From contig NC_058521.1 of NCBI RefSeq assembly GCF_904849725.1, positions 344,828,638 through 344,892,637 on the forward strand: DNA of 64,000 bases, read 5' to 3'. This DNA comes from Hordeum vulgare subsp. vulgare (lineage: Eukaryota; Streptophyta; Magnoliopsida; Poales; Poaceae). Shown here one piece after another: positions 21,530 to 32,180 of this stretch. The notes under the pieces are model-generated. The model saw only the letters and a list, made by a program, of their open reading frames with translations. It ran no database searches and was not told where the DNA came from. The first letter of the stretch is position 1. The number at the start of each line of letters is the position of its first letter. The position numbers were made by a program, and so were the translations under genes.

Positions 21530-23767
21530 TTTTAGTTATTAATGAAACAGACAATAAAATGCAAGATTTGAAATAATATAAAGAAGAAACTTACCACGAA
21601 GAGCTCGTATATGACCCTGTTAGACGCATCATTCCATGCCCTCTCCGCCTCCACCAATGCAGTAGTCCTCTCCTCTAGCTCCCTCATCTCCTTATCCTTC
21701 TCTGCCAAAACCGCCTGCATTGCCTCTCTCTCTTTCAGAATTGCAGCCTGCAACACAACTCATTGTTCGCATTGTAATCATATTGGTTCCAATGCACAAC
21801 ATAATGCGGAAAGATAGTTGAGTCCATTAAACTAACCTCGATGGCGAGCTCGACTAGCCGTGGACGAGGTGTTATCTCAGGACAGGAGCTTGTTTGGCGT
21901 GCCTTTATCTGTCGGAGAGTGCTAGGACAACGTATAAGGCCGTCTCCAATGGCGATCGAGCCATGGGGCCTCCCGTTGCCAGTATCATCACCAGGTCTGG
22001 ATCAATAGGCCCCTCGCTCGGGTTAAAGTCCTCGCCTTCCCGTGATCTCTGTACTTCACGAGCTTGTGGTGGGAGGAGATGTTGGTGAAGTTTTCCGGAT
22101 GCTCGAGTTCAGACTCAGATAATGCCTTGACCCTCTTGTACGAGGCAGTATGGGCCATCGCATACAGGTCATACATCTGTGGCACCTCCGTCTTATTGTG
22201 ACGAGACTAAAAGAGAGAGAGAGGAAAATGGTATTAGTAAAGGGCGCAAGATAGCATTAAAAATGAATTGCATGAGGCATGAAGCAAACCACATACCCAG
22301 TTCTCGCCAAACTGGATAAAGTTCACGCTCCCTTGATGGTGTGGCACACCAACCATTTTGCCACGCCTCTCCTTGGCGTTGTTGTGGCTGGCCTCCCACA
22401 TTTCAGAGCACCACTGATCCACCAAGGCCTCCCAACAATCCATCTTATCCACACACCATCTCGGGGGCACCTAAGTTAATAAAGAGAAATTTGAGTGCGT
22501 AAGAACCAAATCAAGGAAACTAACTACAAAGCCTTAATAATATGTAATTACCTTCATGTAATGCTCCTTCTCCATCTTAGAATCACGACACTTTGCCATG
22601 TCCTTCCTAATACGCCGCAAGGCATAGTAGTCTCGAACAACCTGCACCCGAGCCTCATGCCAAAAGTTTTGAAGTAGGCGGTGACATTCGGTTTCGATAA
22701 CCTTTGTCGCGTCCTCGTCGTATCCCTCCTCACACTTGTAGTAGGTCTGCAAACGAGAAAACACTGGTTAGTACAATAACTGGCTATGGCTGATTTATAA
22801 TTGTGTGAAGGAGAAATTACCCAGAACTGTCGGATCACCATGTTGGTCCTCGTGTGGCAGAAAACACCGTCGATCTCCACCTCTGGCGGGGCCGGGGCAC
22901 CCAAGTAGTGCTCCCAGGTCATTCCTACGTCTCGCTCCCGACCGAGCAACGTAACAAACCCTGGGAAGTTTTGACGGCAAAGCACACGAAGGACGCTGTT
23001 GGGCTTGCGGACACCCTTGGCAACAATCCAACCCCTGCAGTATGACAAGTTAAAGCCAAAACATTAGATATTTCAGAAAATGTGAAGGCAAAAGGTTAAA
23101 TAAGAGTAAATTAACTTACTTGTCCCCATTTGGCTTAATCGACCACCTCTGCTCGCGGGTCGCCTACACGAGCGGGAGCCCCGAACTACCACGCTGGTAG
23201 ACGGTAGCCACTTGGCTCATCCCAGGTATCCCACTGGGTCTCTGGGGACGTACCCTCATCCCTGCTTTGCTCCGGAGTCGCCTGGAACGAAGCCTCTGGG
23301 ACACCAGTCTCGTGGGTCGAAGGCTCGTCGACCCGAGGCTCGTGAACCGGAGCCCGTGTAGCCTCCACCTCAGACGAATCCACCCTAGAAGTCCTGTGCT
23401 CAGGTGAATCATCTTGGGGTGGTGGCGGAGACCGTGTAGCCTCCACCTCACAAGGCGTGGTAGCCACCGCCCTACCTCTCCCGCGGCCACGTGTACCTTT
23501 AGTTCAACATAAATACCAACATGAGTAATAAAATTTAAACAAATACCAACATGCATACAACATGAGTACAACATAAATACCAACATGAATACAACGTGTA
23601 CCTTTAGTACCTCTCGGCTTCGCGGGGGGTCGACCTCCTCTTATGGGGGGCGCTCCATGAAGAGTAGAGAGCAACGCTCTCCAAAGAGGCAGGGCAGGAA
23701 TGTTAGTACCCGTCCCACCACCTGCCGACGAAGGAGCCGCGGAGTGCTTTCGACCCTTTCCCACCAT
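21530..23767 (-). pseudogene. TnpA-like CACTA protein (Transposase_24 / Ptta-En/Spm family)
   Basis: In En/Spm the TnpA-type protein binds subterminal repeats and assists transposition in the nucleus. A start is likely at 23,767 (MVGKGRKHSAAPSS). A serine/glutamate-rich stretch with repeated EVEATR is followed by VYQRGSSGLPLV and REQRWSIKPNGDK. Clear GT-AG introns can be placed at 23,119-23,035, 22,820-22,747, 22,551-22,471 and 22,296-22,207. The exons between them encode GWIVAKGVRKPNSVLRVL (from 23,034), TYYKCEEGYDEDATKVI and NFWHEARVQVVRDYY (22,746-22,552), and WCSEMWEASHNNAKERRGKM followed by HHQGS (22,470-22,297). These are the hallmark blocks of the family. A coiled-coil segment (EREAMQAVLAEKDKEMRELE) lies near 21,650-21,755. 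One in-frame TAG (23,166-23,164) and a probable frameshift near 23,200 break it. Confidence 0.8.
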
Positions 23768-23950
23768 CTTTCAACACCTGTCATGACAAAGAGTAAATGA
23801 AATTAGTACAACATAAATACCAACATGAGTAATAAAATGTATATAATTTATGTGTATCATCGTCATAAATACCAACATGACTAATAAAAATTGAATACCT
23901 AACATGAACTCAAAATTTATATATAGTAATAGTTGAATACCTGACATGAA

Positions 23951-26900
23951 CTAATAATAATGGTGCTCGTCTATATATGCTTCGGGGTCAATAAATGCAT
24001 GATGATCATCACTATCATCAATAAATGCATCATCATCATCACTATCAGGAAGAACATGTGGAAGGCCACCATTATGTAATCGGTCAAGAAGTGATAGGTC
24101 AACCGCAGCAGTAACCTCTTCTTCTTCCAGCTCTTCCTGTTCGGGCTCAGGGGTTAAGACGGATTCACTGTCGCTGTCTACTTCAATGTTCTGGGGTGAA
24201 GTAGAGTTGTTCTTGAAACGTTTCTTGGACATACGTGTTTCTTGGAAGAATTCTCCTTCATATGTGTCTGGGTTAATATGAGGTTCGTAATCCTCTTCAT
24301 TGAGGGTAGGTGGTCTAAAATGTGGTGGCACTTCATAAACGACATCCCAACCTTTGAGATTTGGATCAGTTTGGCAGGCCCACGGTAGATAGAAAACTTG
24401 TGTCGCCTGTTGAGTCGTAATATAGACATCGGGAACCTCTAAGTGGGTGTTTTGGTTGATTTCGACTAGTCCTATATGTTCATGTGTCCTTCTAGTCTCC
24501 CTCGGCTCAAACCAATAACATTTGAAGACTACGACGGTCGGTGGGTTTTCACCATAGAATTGAAGTTCATAAATTGCTTCAACTCTTCCATAATACTCGG
24601 TGCCTCCTTCGCCGATAGCAGAGACAGAACAATTTGTAGTCTTTAGGTCGGGCATAGATAGCTCTTTGCCAAAGGTACGAAAGTGATACCCGTTGATGTT
24701 GTATTTGTCAAATGAACGGACCTTATAGTCAAAACCATTAGCGACTTGTCTCAACTCGGCGTCCATAGACTCTGCATCAGCCTACAAGTTTAATACGAAA
24801 GAATGGATGCATTAGCCGCAAATTAGACCAAGAAATCAAATGGGCCATTAATGGTAATTAATTACCCTTTGTTTGAACCAAGAGATGAAACCGGGATAGT
24901 CGCCTGCATGCTTTGCGAGAAGCTCATACTCTTTGATGGTATCCTTTTCGATGACCGCTCCATCCGATAATTTGGCGACGTATCGACTATATCAAATATC
25001 CAGGAATAAGAGTAGTTCAAAGGAATTAGAAGTTGCGGAACAATAATTTACCGAGAACTTACTCGATGTATGGCCGCACTTCTGTTAGGTTGGTGAAGAT
25101 ATACAATGAAATGGTCTGCCATTCTTCGACATCCAACGAGTTCCCTTTCGAAGCACCGGATGGTGCGAGCTTACCTTTGAATAGGCTGAGGATGGATCGA
25201 ACTTTTTTTGGATCGCCATCATTGTACCGAGGCTTCGGGTTATGCAAATGATGATTTTTGGCTTCGTAGTGTGCTGTCACGAAGTTTGCCGCCTCCTCAG
25301 TAATGAATGCCTCGGCCATCGATGCTTCAATTCTATGTTATTTTTACACTTAGCTCGAAGCATCTTCTGCATCACCTCAGTTGAGTAGCACCATCGATTT
25401 TGAACGCCCCCCCCATTCTTGCCTCGGTCGGGAGATGCAAAATAAAATGCTACATTGGATTAAAGAAGCCCGGTGGAAAGATCTTTTCTAATTTGCAGAT
25501 CAACTCCACCGCCAACTATTTCATTTCATCTAGCACGCCAGGCGATTGTTCTTTCGCACAAAGAGAACGGAAGAAATAGCTCAGCTCTGCCAGTACTAGC
25601 CATTCATCCTCAGGGATAAAGCCACGCAATATCACCGGCATTACCCTCTCAATCCATATGTGCCAATCATGACTCTTGAGACCAAATATTTTCAATTTCT
25701 CAAGAGTCGCTCCCCTCTTTAGATTCGCAGCATAGCCATCGGGGAACATCAACCGCATTTTCACCCACAATAGCATTTCCCTCATAGCTGGCCTTTCAAG
25801 ATTGAACCATCCCTTTGGCCTCGCTATGCTTTGCTTTCCTTTCCGTTGTCGCAAGTTTTGCAACGGTCTATCACATAGAGCCTCCAGGTCGATTCTAGAC
25901 TTAGGATTATCTATTGACTTCCCCTCTATGCCTAAGAATGTACCAACAATGGCCTCCACAATATTCATTTTAGTGTGCATCACGTCGATGTTTTGTGGGC
26001 AAAGGAGGTCTTTGAAGTAAGGCAGATCCCGTAAGCATGACTTGTGAGTCCAGGCATGTTTCGTATTATACCCTTTGAAGTATCCTGGACGCAAAGGATC
26101 AGGCTCAAGAGCATTTAACTAATCAAGGGTCTGTTTGCCTGTCAACGCAGTTGGTGTAGTGTTTTTGGCAACTCTACCTTTGATGAAATTCTTCTTGTCT
26201 TTTCTGAACTTATGGTCAGGATCCAGGAATTGTCTATGCATGTCGAAGCAAGAAAACTTGCGACTAGCCTGCAGCCAACGGAAATGAAGAGCTGCCTTGC
26301 ATGTGGTGCACGGGAACCTTCCATGCACACAACAGCCAACGAATAGCGCAAACGCCGGATAATCATGCGTCGAGTACATGTACCACACATGCATTTCGAA
26401 ATTTGTTTTGGTAGCCGCGTCGTAGGTCTTGATCCCATTATCCCAGGCTTCTTGCAACTCATCCTTAAGCGGCTGCATGTACACATTCATATTCTTCCCC
26501 GGATAGTTGGGCCCTGGAATTATCAATGTCAGGAAAATGTTCTTTCTTTTCGTAATCTCTCCGGGTGGCAAATTGAGTGGAATGACAAATACAGTCCAAC
26601 AACTGTATTGGGCTGCCGTCATACCATACACATTGAACCCATCCGTGCTGATGGAAACTCTAGGATCCCTCGGATCTTCCGATTTATCCTTATGTAATGC
26701 ATCGAAGTGCCTCCACGCAAAACCATCTGAAGTGTGTACCAACATATTGTTCCCATCCGCATCTAGTTCGGTTCTTTTGCCCAATTGGTGCCATGTCATC
26801 TATCTGGCCGTCTCTTCGACCATGAAAAGGCGTTGAAGTCTTGGTACGATTGGCAGATACCGAAGAACACTAATGGGGATTTTGGTCTGATTCTTCTCAC

Positions 26901-27612
26901 CCATACCTTTGTCTAGCACAATATACGTGGAAGAGGTGCAAATGGGGCAATAGTTCAAGGTCGCATACTCAATCCTAAATAAGGCACATCCATTCTCACA
27001 GGCATGTACCTTCTCATAGGGCAACTTAAGTACATGGAGGATTTTCTCTAACTGGTACATGTTTGCAGGCAGTACATGGCCTTTGGGTAGAAAGCGTCCA
27101 AATATCGTCATCATCGCGTCGTAGCATTCTCTGGCTAGGTTGAATTGAGCCTTCAGAGCCATTACTTGCGCGATGGCATCCAGCTTACTAAGCTCGGTCT
27201 GCTCGTGGAGAGGATGTTTTGAAGACTCCAACATTTCATAGAAGGCCTTTGCAGATTCCTCCATCTCATCGTCCGATACCCGAGCATCATCAAAGTCTTG
27301 CACCATGTCTTTGATCCCGGTACCATGCTTGTCGGTGCGACGACAAATCACCTCAGCTCTGGCACGTTGGTCAGACTCGCCATGAAAAGTCCACACCGTA
27401 TAATTAGGCGGAAAAACCCACTTCTGCAGGTGTTTACCCATTTCAAATTCTTTCTGCTTTTTCGAGTTGTCGTAGTTGGGACACTGGCGCCATGTTTTTT
27501 GCTGGCCATTTGCAAATGCGGCTCTCACAAACCCCCTGGTTTTTGTTAACCATTCATTGGTCATGTCTTTCTGACTAGGGTGACCAGTGTACATCCAAGC
27601 ACGATCACCCAT
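23951..27612 (-). pseudogene. TNP2-like CACTA transposase, with four in-frame TAG codons
   Basis: This is the catalytic transposase of the element. The start MGDRAWMYTGHPSQKD at 27,612 opens the transposase-associated domain (CPNYDN..HLQKWV, FHGE). Then come the TNP2 domain (NYCPICTSSTY, DPRVSISTDGFNVYG, PGPNYPGKNMNVYMQPL, HDYPAFALFVGCCVHGRFPC) and a DUF4218-like region (DVMHTKMNIVEAIVGT, LKSHDWHIWIERVMPVILRG, LEKIFPPGFFNP). The 3' part (24,766-23,951) is DUF4216-like (YYGRVEAIYELQF, VFKCYWF, VYEVPPHF) with an acidic Asp/Glu tail. One frame runs from 27,612 to about 25,430 but meets TAG at 26,802, 26,121, 25,518 and 25,452. Then come small indels, and introns separate the exons at 25,319-25,059, about 24,980-24,870 and 24,766-23,951. 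Confidence 0.9.
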
Positions 27613-27749
27613 GTTGCCTAGCTACCTATGGGCGCACAAGAAATAAATATATAATTCTTCATCTATATTCATCCACTAATCAAGTTTGTTGGTTTTACGT
27701 CCATGCAACCTACACGCTAATAGGTAAAGATAGGTCCTAATCCCACCCG

Positions 27750-27959
27750 AGTATGTGTAGACTGGGTTCGTTTTCCCATGCTCTGCTCCAGATGCGACGC
27801 ATAATTTCGGCAGCACGTCCCCGCTATTCTCCTGATACACGTCTCGGCAATAAGCAGAGAGGATGTGTACCCGGAGAACAACAGGGAGGCACTCACGAAA
27901 TTCCGCATCGGATCCGGAGCACGGCATACGGGAAAACGAACCCAATCTACACATACTCA
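27750..27959. ncRNA. Long imperfect foldback, MIRNA-precursor-like
   Basis: Arm 1 (about 27,750-27,843) and arm 2 (about 27,862-27,959) are inverted copies with an ~18-base loop. The outer part pairs nearly perfectly (GAGTATGTGTAGA.TGGGTT, then CGTTTTCCC). The inner part keeps blocks such as GCTCC.GAT.CGA.GC, AATTTCG and TTCTCC..GTACAC with mismatches and small bulges. Arm length, loop size and mismatch level are like plant MIRNA or hairpin-siRNA precursors. Expression is not shown by sequence alone. It lies inside the putative leader intron. Confidence 0.55.
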
Positions 27960-28024
27960 GGCTGTCCATGGATAACGTTGGACAATTCGAAAGGATGGCG
28001 GTTATAAATAAGCAAAGACATGCA

Positions 28025-28032
28025 TATTTATA
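28025..28032 (-). promoter_or_regulatory. TATA box candidate pointing into the foldback and transposase gene
   Basis: TATAAATA on the minus strand, about 66 bases before the outer edge of the foldback. A second TATAAATA lies on the plus strand at 28,003-28,010. If the intron reading is right, these are not the main transposase promoter but could start hairpin RNA; either may be chance. Confidence 0.3.
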
Positions 28033-28317
28033 GATGCCTCCCTTTCGAACGGGAGACGCATACTGGTCACGCATACTCATGATTGAAGATACCTATATCT
28101 AGCAAGTTTCATCGGCACAAAGACCACAACAAAGCAAATTAAGGGGTTAGGAGGAGAAGTCATTTGTGCTCACCAACAAATGCAGGGGCGTACCTCGTCC
28201 AACGCACGTGGAGGTCGTCGAACAACTACACATTGAAATTCACACGATCAACACAAATATGATGTTTTTATAATTAACATAATCGGAAAATATGTGGCCT
28301 AACTCAGAATTTACACG

Positions 28318-28722
28318 GTCGATGGTGTCGGGTGTTGGTGGCTTCGGGGGTCGGGGGTTAGTTGCGTCGGTGGTCGGGGGTCAGTGTTGTCGGGGGTCGA
28401 GGCTCACTGGCGTCGGGGGTTGGGGACTTTTCGGCCAACAAGAGGCTGAACAGGTGTCGGGGGTCGGGGGTCAAGGGTCAGTGGCATCGGGCGCCGGGGG
28501 TCGAGGGTCGGGGGTTGATGGTCCGGGGTCGATGGTCAGGGGTCGAGGGTCGGGGGTCGATGGTCAGTGGCGTCGGGGGTCGAGGGTCGGGGGTCGATGG
28601 TCGGGGGTCGATGGTCAGTGGTGTCGGGGGTCGAGGGTCAGTGGCGTCGGGGATCGAGGGTGGAGGGTTAGTGGCGTCGGGCGTTAGGGGTCGGAGGTTG
28701 AGGGTCAGTGCCGCGGTGTCGG
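28318..28722 (+). repeat. G-rich minisatellite in CACTA-1 leader region
   Basis: Imperfect tandem copies built from GGTCGAGGGTC, GGGGGTCGATGGTC and AGTGGCGTCGG. Glycine/valine-rich frames here are repeat products. Confidence 0.85.
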
Positions 28723-28739
28723 GGTTCCTTTTCCTATTC

Positions 28740-28782
28740 TTTCTTCTTCTCCTCTCTCTTCTTTTTCTTCTTCTTCTTCTCC

Positions 28783-28849
<67 letters not shown>

Positions 28850-28990
28850 CATTATTATTATTATTATTATTCTTTTTTCTCCTCCTCCTCCTCCTCCTCT
28901 TCTTTTTCTTCTTTCTTTTCTCTTTCTCCTCCTCTCCTCTTTCTTCTTCTTCTTCTTCTTCTTCTTCTTCTTCTTCTTTTTCTTCTAAGT
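28740..28990. repeat. (TTA)n and (TTC)n microsatellites
   Basis: (TTC)n, then about 29 TTA units (about 28,783-28,871), then (CTC/TTC)n to about 28,985. Polyisoleucine, polyleucine and polyserine frames on both strands are artefacts. Confidence 0.9.
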
Positions 28991-29224
28991 TTTTTCTTTT
29001 CTATCTATTTTTTCTATTATTTTGTTTCTATATACTTTATTCTACCTAATAAACTAACTATATAATTTAACAAAAAAAGAAAAAAAAGAAAAAACTAACT
29101 ATCTAATTTAACAGAAAAAAACTAACTTTCTTCTATTATTTTCTTCGAAGTTTTTATTTTCTATTTATTTTTTCTATCAACTTTATTCTACCTAATAAAA
29201 TAACTATATAATTTAACAAAAAAA
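28991..29224. other. AT-rich linker with short direct repeats in CACTA-1
   Basis: The block TTTATTCTACCTAATAAA followed by an AACTATATAATTTAACA stretch occurs at about 29,036 and 29,180. Nothing coding is seen. Confidence 0.5.
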
Positions 29225-29458
29225 ATGATGTACCGGCGGCGCAGGGGGCACAGGCGGCGGGGGCGGTGCGGGGGGCGGCGAAGGGGGCGGTGGCGGCGCA
29301 GGGGCGGGTGCAGGGGGCGGGGGCGGTGCAGGGGGCGGGGGCAGGGGGCTCCGCCGGTGGTGCTGGAGCGAGGCGAGGCGGCGGCGGGGGCAAGTGAGCT
29401 AAGGGGAGAGAGAGACAGTGGGTGGGAGAGAGAGACAGTGAGGGAGGGGAGGGTTTGA
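29225..29458 (+). repeat. G-run-rich block (quadruplex potential) near right end of CACTA-1
   Basis: Dense GGGGG and GGCGG runs at about 29,228-29,380, then GA-rich repeats. A block of the same kind lies at the corresponding place in CACTA-2 (48,606-49,030). It is upstream of the transposase gene and may belong to its promoter. Confidence 0.6.
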
Positions 29459-29459
29459 C

Positions 29460-29784
29460 GACCGTTATAGGGTCGCCCCCTTTGCCGCCCGCCCCCAACG
29501 GCAAAGGGCCCCATGGCGGACGACAAAGGCCCCCGGATGGCAAATTTTCCCTTTCGTCGGACACGGCAGGCATGGGAGCCACCCATCCTGTTTGCCGTCT
29601 GCCCTAGGTCTCTTTGTCGTCCGCTGGCAGACGGGAAAGGGCCGACACATGGCAAATAGTCTGTTTTCCATCAGTCAGCCCTTTGTCGTCTGCTTGGTGT
29701 CAACTGACGGCAAAGAGGTTCTTTGCCATCAGCCAGCAGACGGCAAAGAACTGGCTGACGGCAAAGAACTGGATTCCAGTAGTG
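29460..29784. repeat. CACTA-1 right subterminal repeats and terminal inverted repeat
   Basis: Several TTTGCCGTC/GACGGCAAAG motifs in both orientations, ending in GGATTCCAGTAGTG, the right terminal inverted repeat. The array is less regular than on the left side. Confidence 0.85.
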
Positions 29785-29787
29785 ATG

Positions 29788-30957
29788 TGTATTGGTTACA
29801 GGAAGCTGAACAAGGCAACCAGGAAGGACCACTACCTGTTGTCATTCATCGACCAAATGCTTGAAAGGTTATCCAAAAACACTCACTTTTGCTATCTTGA
29901 TGGGTACTCTGGCTTCTCTCAAATTCATGTTAACAGTGTCGATCAAGAGAAGACCACTTTTACTTGGCCCTTTGGTACTTATGCTTATAGACGTCTGCCT
30001 TTTGGTGATGCTCCTGCTACTTTTCAAAGGTGTATGTCCGCTATCTTTCATTTTTTTTGTGAGGAAATTGTGGAGGTATTCTTGGACGATTTCTTCGTCT
30101 ATGGAACCTCTTTTGACCATTGTCTCCACAACCTTAATAAAGTTTTGCAGAGATGTGAGGAGACGAACTTGGTACTCAACTGGGAGAAGTGCCACTTCAT
30201 GGTCAATGAGGGAATTGTTTTTGGCCACAACATTTCTGAAAAAGGAATCAAGGTGGACAGGGCAAAGGTTGAAGCAATCGAGAGACTGCCTTATCCAAAA
30301 GACATCAGACGTATTCGTAGTTTCCTCGGTCATGCTGGTTTCTATAGCAGATTTATGAAAGACTTTTCCAAAATTTCGAAACCCCTCACTAATCTTCTCT
30401 AGAAGGATATTCCTTTTGTGTTTGATGAAAATTGTAAGGAAGACTTCGAAGTTCTTAAGAAAGCCTTGATAACCGCCCCTATAGTCAACCCACCTGATTG
30501 GAATTTGCCTTTTGAAATCATGTGTGATGCTAGTGATTTTGCTCTGGGAGTTGTGTTAGGACAAAGGGTTGATAATAAATTGAATGTTATCCATTATGCT
30601 AGCAAAACCCTTGATAGTGCTCAAAAGAATTACGCTACTACTGAGAATTTTTTTTCAGCAGTAGTGTTTGCTTGTGATAAGTTTATGCCTTACATTGTTG
30701 ATTCTAAAGTCATCATTCATACTGACCATGATGCTCTTAAGTATCTTATGGAAACAAGGATGCCAAACCAAGGCTTATCCGATGGGTCCTTCTTCTTCAA
30801 GAATTTGATTTGAAGATTGTTTATAGGAAAGGAGAAGACAACCCTGTAGCAGACAACCTTTCTAGGATGGAGGAAATACCATATGATCCCATTCCAGTCA
30901 ACGATAGTTTTCCTAACGAACAGTTAGTTGTTTTACAGTTGAAATCTAATTAGGATC
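29788..30957 (+). pseudogene. Athila pol: RT palm/thumb and RNase H
   Basis: Right after the CACTA target duplication the RT frame resumes with YRKLNKATRKDH. Then come FCYLDGYSGFSQIHV (first catalytic Asp region), TTFTWPFGTYAYRRLPFG, ATFQRCMSAIFH and the catalytic VEVFLDDFFVYG with both aspartates present. EGIVFGHNISEKGIKVD and RSFLGHAGFYSRFMKDFSKI form the thumb side. A TAG at 30,400 separates RNase H: FEIMCDASDFALGVVLGQ, NYATTEN and [14 protein letters not shown] frameshift near 30,780 precedes [19 protein letters not shown] copies RNA into DNA and RNase H removes the template. Both domains are recognisable but disrupted. Confidence 0.88.
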
Positions 30958-30963
30958 CATGGT

Positions 30964-32180
30964 ATGCAAATTATGCTAACTTTATTGTTGCAAAGTTTTT
31001 GCCTCCAGATCCAGCAGCGGCAGAAGTTCTTCCACGACTTGAGGTATTACTTTTGGGATGACCCACATCTTCTTAGAAAAGGTGCGGCTGGAATTGTGAT
31101 GAGATGCATACCGGAGCATGAGCAGAAGGATATCTTGAGACAATGTCATAGCAATCCTTACGGAGGACATCATGCTGGTGAGAGGACCGCACACAAGGTT
31201 CTCCAATCAGGGTTTTATTGGCCTACTCTCTTTAAAGATGCTAGAAATTACGTTTTATCCTGTGATAAGTGCCAGAGAGTTGATAATATTAGTAGGGGGA
31301 ATGAGATGTCAATGAATTATTTGCTAGTCATTGAGCCTTTTGATTGCTGGGGTTTTGATTTTATGGGTCCTTTCCCTCCTTCACACAAGTACACTCCCAT
31401 CTTAGTAGTTGTAGATTATGTGACAAAGTGGGTTGAAGCAATCCCCACCGAAAGTGCTGATCAAAATACATCTTTGAAAATGCCCAAGGATGTAATCTTC
31501 CCTAGGTTTTGTGTACCTAGATACCTCATGACCGAGGGAGGATCACATTTTACACACGGTGCTTTTAAAAAAGCTCTAGCCAAATATGATGTTAATCATA
31601 GAATTGCTTCACCTTACCACCCTCAAACAAGTGGGCAAGTTGGCTCACAAATAGAGAGATCAAGTTGAACTTGCAAAAGACAGTGAACAGTTCTAGAAAG
31701 GACTGGTCCAATAAGCTAGGAGATGCCTTGTGGGCGTATAGAACTGCTTACAAAGATCCCATGGGGATGTCTCCATATAAGCTGGTTTATGGCAAGGCAT
31801 GCCATCTACCTCTAGAGTTAGAGCACAAAGATTTCTGGGCTGTTAGAGAGCTTAATGGTTATCCAAAGCTTGCTGGTGAAAAGCGTCTCATGAACTTGAC
31901 TTCTCTAGATAAGTGGAGAAGTGAATCTGATGAGAGCGCAAAAATGTTCAAAGAAAAGGTAAAAAAGTGGCATGACAAGAGAATTTTGAAACATGAATTT
32001 AATGTTGGTGACAAAGTTTTGTTGTTTAGATCTAGTTACAGGTTTTCTCCAGGTAAATTACTTTCCAAGTGGGAAGGACCGTACCATATCGAAGAAGTCT
32101 ACCGCTCCGGTGCAATCAAGATTAATAATTTTGAAGGCAAAAATCCACATGTTGTGAATGGGAAAAGACTCAAGAATTAG
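30964..32180 (+). pseudogene. Athila integrase, with altered catalytic residues
   Basis: The zinc-binding part has CHSNPYGGHHAGERTAHKVL and CDKCQR (HHCC type). The core begins WGFDFMGPFP with its first Asp. The second catalytic position reads MTEGGSHF, where the family has a DGGSHF block, so Asp is replaced by Glu. The third region reads SGQVGSQIE and the usual Glu after GQV is missing; a frame change follows at 31,665. The C-terminal part (31,665-32,180) has WAYRTAYKDPMGMSPYKLVY, GKACHLP and HEFNVGDKVLLF, then SKWEGPYHIEEVY. Two changed catalytic positions and the frame break mean it is inactive. Confidence 0.85.

Larger units (their letters stand above)
27622..28173 (-). other. Putative leader intron of the transposase gene
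   Basis: On the minus strand the segment begins GTGAGC (28,173) and ends GTAG (27,622), ten bases before the transposase ATG. The sequences on either side (CCCCTGC.. and CTAGGCAA.ATG) are adjacent in CACTA-2, which lacks the segment. That fits a 552-base GT-AG intron lost from, or never present in, CACTA-2. Alternatively it is an insertion in CACTA-1. The 134-codon frame inside it (28,080-27,676) has no recognised domain. Confidence 0.55.
17962..29784 (-). mobile_element. CACTA (En/Spm) DNA transposon, near-complete (CACTA-1)
   Basis: The ends are CACTACAGGAATC on the left and the complement of CACTACTGGAATC on the right, flanked by a 3-bp ATG duplication. Both subterminal regions are full of TTTGCCGTC/GACGGCAAAG motifs. 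Two gene blocks lie on the minus strand: a TNP2-like transposase (27,612-23,951) and a TnpA-like protein (about 23,767-21,530). It is 11.8 kb long, within the usual range for cereal CACTA elements. Removing it restores continuity of the Athila RT region, which proves the nesting order. It is probably inactive because of in-frame TAG codons in both genes. Confidence 0.93.

Noticed and set aside
28003..28032. Bidirectional promoter from two opposed TATAAATA boxes
   Set aside because: The boxes are within AT-rich intron-like sequence and there is no other promoter evidence; kept only as a low-confidence site.
27676..28080. 134-codon minus-strand frame upstream of the CACTA transposase
   Set aside because: It runs through the foldback inside a likely intron; the open frame is better explained by the inverted repeat.
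28362..29049. Frames with long polyisoleucine, polyleucine and polyserine runs
   Set aside because: Products of (TTA)n and (TTC)n microsatellites.
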